DNA of 64,000 nt from Brevibacillus fortis (GTDB lineage: Bacteria > Bacillota > Bacilli > Brevibacillales > Brevibacillaceae), in the NCBI RefSeq assembly GCF_003013395.1, contig NZ_PXZM01000045.1:62001-126000 (forward strand), in the 5' to 3' direction. The notes beneath the pieces are model-generated. The model was not told where the DNA came from. It did not search any database and saw only the letters and a program-made list of their open reading frames with translations. Shown piece by piece: positions 61,391 through 64,000 of this stretch. The translations under genes and the position numbers were made by a program. Position 1 is the stretch's first letter; every line of letters starts with the position of its first letter.

Positions 61391-62377
61391 TTACTGCTGG
61401 CTTGCTTTTGCGGCTTGGAGCAGCATTTCTTTAGAAACCGTTGGCGAATCGGTAGCTACACGATACATAATCGTTTGCTCTGCATCATGATCCATCCAAG
61501 ACAGCTCTTGATACTGACCGGATTTGCTAAACAAGAACTGGTCGTTTTTCGTGTAATGCGCTTTTTTTCCATGGACGGTTACTGCGTCGTATTTCGTTGT
61601 TTCTGGCGTGCTCAATTGTACGTCTAGCTGATCATTCGTGAATCTCTCTATCGTGACAAAGATGCGTTCTTTTTGCTCGTTCTCATAGAGGCTCGTATAC
61701 GCTTCGATAGGGGAAGTTGCTTGTGGGACTACTTTCCAGACGACATTTTTTCCTGTTTCTTTGCTTTCTTCCTGAAGCTCATGCAGCCACTGTTGTCCTT
61801 CTTGACCCAGCAGGACACCGTAGGGGGTACCCTGTTTGCCCTCAAGGAATGAAAAGCTGTCAGGAAGCTGGCGTGGCAGGGCATGAGAGAGAGAAGCTTC
61901 TTCACTGAGGACAGCAGTCCATGCTTTCCAATCTTTCACGACATCCGGCTTTTTTATGCCGATTATGGGGTTTTGTTGAAAGAGAGGGTGCTTCTCTTTT
62001 TCCAACGCTGCGAAATAGACGAGGGCGGTCTCGCCTGTTGCCAGTTTGTTCTCTACGTTTGCCATTTCCAGCCGTATTTCTTTAGGAGTGATTTGCGTCA
62101 ATGTAAAATCCTTATGGGCTTGAACCTCCATACGGACAGAGCCTTCATCCACCTTGTACAACAAACTGTGTGTCGCATAACCAAAACCGGTGAGCAGGGC
62201 GAATGCTGCTGCAACATGTACCAGCTTTGGACGAAAGCGCAGCCCATGGTGCAAACGCCCCTTGCCAGCCCACTCCTTTTTAGCTGCTCTCTCGATTTTG
62301 CTGTCCAGTGAAGGACTAATGGGGAGTTTCCCTGCTGCCCATTCATACTCATCTCTCAGCTTTTTTTCAATGAACAT
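61391..62377 (-). CDS. Anti-sigma-factor-like membrane protein
   Basis: 328 residues. A cytosolic N-terminal part (about 1-50: FIEKKLRDEYEWAAGKLPIS), one membrane helix (about 52-72, VHVAAAFALLTGFGYATHSLLY) and a large outside domain. AAGGAGGCAACTTATC precedes ATG 62377, which overlaps the end of the sigma factor gene by 11 bases. No zinc-binding HxxxCxxC is present, so it is not a ZAS-type anti-sigma. Role is inferred from topology and coupling to the sigma gene. Confidence 0.75.
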   Translation of the reverse strand: MFIEKKLRDEYEWAAGKLPISPSLDSKIERAAKKEWAGKGRLHHGLRFRPKLVHVAAAFALLTGFGYATHSLLYKVDEGSVRMEVQAHKDFTLTQITPKEIRLEMANVENKLATGETALVYFAALEKEKHPLFQQNPIIGIKKPDVVKDWKAWTAVLSEEASLSHALPRQLPDSFSFLEGKQGTPYGVLLGQEGQQWLHELQEESKETGKNVVWKVVPQATSPIEAYTSLYENEQKERIFVTIERFTNDQLDVQLSTPETTKYDAVTVHGKKAHYTKNDQFLFSKSGQYQELSWMDHDAEQTIMYRVATDSPTVSKEMLLQAAKASQQ

Positions 62378-62945
62378 GATAAGTTGCCTCCTTACTATTG
62401 ATGCGATGCTCAAAATGCTCTCTCAACTTTTTCATCGCCAAGTGATGTCTCGATTTCACCGTTCCGAGCGGGATTTGGAGAATCGCGACAATTTCCTCCA
62501 AGGAACAGTTTTGGTAGTAACGCAGTACGACGATTTCCTTGAGCTTGAAGGATAATTTCTCTACGGCGGGAATGACCTCCAGCTCATCACTGATTGCCCC
62601 CAGCTTATCCTCCATCCCTGCGACAGGTGCTTCGTATCCTTTTTCCTTTACCCGCTCCAGCAGGCGGAATCTCCGCCAAATGCTTCGATTCCAGTTGCGA
62701 ACCTGCCGCACAATCAATCCGTTGAACCATGGGATAAAGGGCTGCTCCACATCGTACCTGTCGATGCTTCGAATCAACTCCACGTACACTTCACTCATTA
62801 TGTCGTCTACATCCTGTTTGTGCGGCGCCAGAAAATAGATCAGGTTGTAGGCGTAAGTACGAGTTGCTCGATAGACTTCTTGAAAAGCTTCTTCCTCTCC
62901 TCGGCGCATCCGGATGAGCCAAGGCTTTACGTTTTCCTCTTTCAT
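62367..62945 (-). CDS. ECF-type RNA polymerase sigma factor
   Basis: 192 residues. Region 2 (about 12-80: YNLIYFLAPHKQDVDDIMSEVYVELIRSIDRYD) and region 4 (about 125-180: LSFKLKEIVVLRYYQNCSLEEIVAIL, IPLGTVKSRHHLAMKKLREH) with a longer linker between. It directs RNA polymerase to a small regulon, often for envelope stress. ATG after GGAGG. Followed directly by a membrane protein that may hold it inactive. Confidence 0.9.
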   Translation of the reverse strand: MKEENVKPWLIRMRRGEEEAFQEVYRATRTYAYNLIYFLAPHKQDVDDIMSEVYVELIRSIDRYDVEQPFIPWFNGLIVRQVRNWNRSIWRRFRLLERVKEKGYEAPVAGMEDKLGAISDELEVIPAVEKLSFKLKEIVVLRYYQNCSLEEIVAILQIPLGTVKSRHHLAMKKLREHFEHRINSKEATYHVH

Positions 62946-63131
62946 TGGCCGGCCTCCATTCAGGTCTTACATGATATATTGGCTCCCATTTGCCTGGTAG
63001 GTTCACTTCGTTTTTTATTGCTTGTTATTAGAAAATTGTAAACAGAAAAACTTTTCTTTGTCTTTTTCAGTAGTTTTGAGTAGTTCGACATTAGTATACA
63101 AAATAAGACATAGAGCAAGGGGGATTTAAGG

Positions 63132-63860
63132 TTGATCAGTTTTCATCAAGTAAATAAACATTACGGAAGCTTTCATGTCCTCAAAAACATCAACCTGCAT
63201 ATCAACCAGGGAGAAGTCGTCGTGGTCATTGGCCCGTCAGGATCGGGTAAAAGCACGATGGTTCGTTGCATCAATAGATTGGAAACGGTTACAAACGGAG
63301 AGCTGGTGGTAGACGGGGTAAAAGTGAACGACAAAAACACCGATATCAACAAGCTGCGTCGGGACATCGGCATGGTGTTCCAGCACTTCAATCTATACCC
63401 GCACAAGACCGTACTGCAAAACATTACGTTGGCACCAACCAAGGTGCTAGGCGTATCGCAGAAGGAAGCCGAAGAAACGGCTCTCTACTATTTGGAAAAG
63501 GTAGGGATTCCGGAAAAGGCGGAAATGTTCCCAACACAACTGTCTGGCGGTCAACAGCAACGCGTAGCGATTGCACGCGGACTGGCTATGCGACCAAAAA
63601 TCATGTTGTTTGACGAACCGACCTCTGCACTTGACCCCGAGACGATCGGTGAAGTGCTCGACGTCATGAAGAAGCTGGCGAAGGAAGGCATGACGATGGT
63701 GGTCGTGACGCACGAAATGGGCTTTGCCCGCGAAGTAGCAGATCGCATCGTGTTTATGGATCAGGGCACGATTCTTGAGGATTCTACGCCAGAGGAGTTT
63801 TTCGCAAGTCCGCGTGAAGAGCGCGCGCGTTTGTTCTTGAGTCGGATTTTGAATCACTAA
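63132..63860 (+). CDS. glnQ: Amino-acid ABC transporter ATP-binding protein (GlnQ-like)
   Basis: 242 residues, TTG start after GGGGGATTTAAGG. Walker [12 protein letters not shown] (about 34-44), Q-loop [12 protein letters not shown], signature LSGGQQQR (about 137-144), Walker [13 protein letters not shown] and the H-loop VVTHEMGFA. The PAAT group features are clear. A solute-binding protein gene begins 34 bases later, so an uptake operon for glutamine or a related polar amino acid starts here and runs out of the window. Confidence 0.93.
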   Translation: MISFHQVNKHYGSFHVLKNINLHINQGEVVVVIGPSGSGKSTMVRCINRLETVTNGELVVDGVKVNDKNTDINKLRRDIGMVFQHFNLYPHKTVLQNITLAPTKVLGVSQKEAEETALYYLEKVGIPEKAEMFPTQLSGGQQQRVAIARGLAMRPKIMLFDEPTSALDPETIGEVLDVMKKLAKEGMTMVVVTHEMGFAREVADRIVFMDQGTILEDSTPEEFFASPREERARLFLSRILNH

Positions 63861-63894
63861 TAAAAATAAAACAGTAGAGAAAAGGGGTATTCAG

Positions 63895-64000
63895 ATGAAA
63901 GCAAACAAGCTTTGGAAGAAAGTAGCAGGTATGGGTCTCGTACTGATGCTGAGCGCAACTGCGTTGGCAGGCTGTGGCGGGGGTAGTAAAGCAGAAGGCG
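63895..64000 (+). CDS. ABC transporter solute-binding lipoprotein, 3' end outside window
   Basis: The first 35 codons only. MKANKLWKKV, a hydrophobic stretch, then LAGCGGGS: a lipoprotein signal with Cys at about 27. AAAAGGGG precedes the ATG. By position it is the binding protein of the GlnQ-type transporter. Confidence 0.85.
   Translation, partial: MKANKLWKKVAGMGLVLMLSATALAGCGGGSKAEG

Noticed and set aside
1-64000. CRISPR arrays, tRNA, rRNA, prophage or toxin-antitoxin modules.
   Set aside because: No regular short direct repeats, cloverleaf genes, phage genes or credible toxin-antitoxin pair were seen on reading both strands.

Overview
The window looks like chromosome of a spore-forming Firmicute of the Brevibacillus/Paenibacillus type. 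The signs are SpoVR, HelD, BlaR1/BlaI, TerC, YfhP- and YebE-like proteins, strong GGAGG ribosome binding sites, frequent GTG and TTG starts, and hairpin-plus-T-run terminators after most genes. Assignment to Brevibacillus is inference from gene content and style; no rRNA, tRNA or species marker is present. No CRISPR array, transposase or phage gene was seen.

Layout. 1-4.8 kb: a molybdenum-enzyme block (DUF2294/MpsC-like protein, FdhF/YdeP-type oxidoreductase, moeA, mobB). 4.8-10.6 kb: DUF2199, a pyridoxamine-phosphate-oxidase-like protein convergent with a MocR/PdxR regulator, flavohaemoglobin hmp behind a perfect CRP/FNR box and next to a short Crp/Fnr protein, and an MBL-fold hydrolase. 10.7-18.3 kb: M3 peptidase, YfhP-like membrane hydrolase, ArsR-type regulator with an MFS transporter, an orphan RNA unit, a BpsA-like aminopropyltransferase and DoxX. 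18.3-24.2 kb: helD, small membrane genes and spoVR. 24.2-28.2 kb: an AT-rich islet between two copies of a 180-bp sequence, then two SDR genes and a 3-hydroxyacyl-CoA dehydrogenase. 28.3-32.6 kb: two tandem chemoreceptors with SigD-type promoters. 32.6-36.5 kb: small genes, terC and a LysR regulator.

36.7-46 kb appears to be a tricarboxylate-uptake region. It holds an AbrB-type membrane protein, tctCBA with two CcpA (cre) boxes upstream, a methyltransferase, an Lrp/EamA pair and a CitST/DctSR-type two-component system. The kinase gene of that system is broken by a T10 homopolymer. 46.2-50.9 kb holds a four-subunit quinol oxidase (qoxABCD) with His-rich tails. 52-56.2 kb includes a thioredoxin-reductase-like flavoprotein and a blaR1-blaI-bla resistance cluster with three operator dyads. 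56.2-64 kb holds an FHA/winged-helix regulator, an MFS efflux pump with a PadR regulator, a sigma/anti-sigma pair and the start of an amino-acid ABC operon.

The least explained features are non-coding. They are a promoter-RNA-terminator unit at 16.36-16.60 kb, a plus-strand transcript unit opposite helD at 20.74-20.91 kb, a tile of four hairpins at 13.88-14.02 kb, and two MITE-like palindromes at 22.2 and 50.9 kb. The duplicated islet and the frameshifted kinase are the most informative genome-evolution signals. None of these amounts to a clearly new multi-gene system; the orphan RNA units are the best candidates for undescribed biology.
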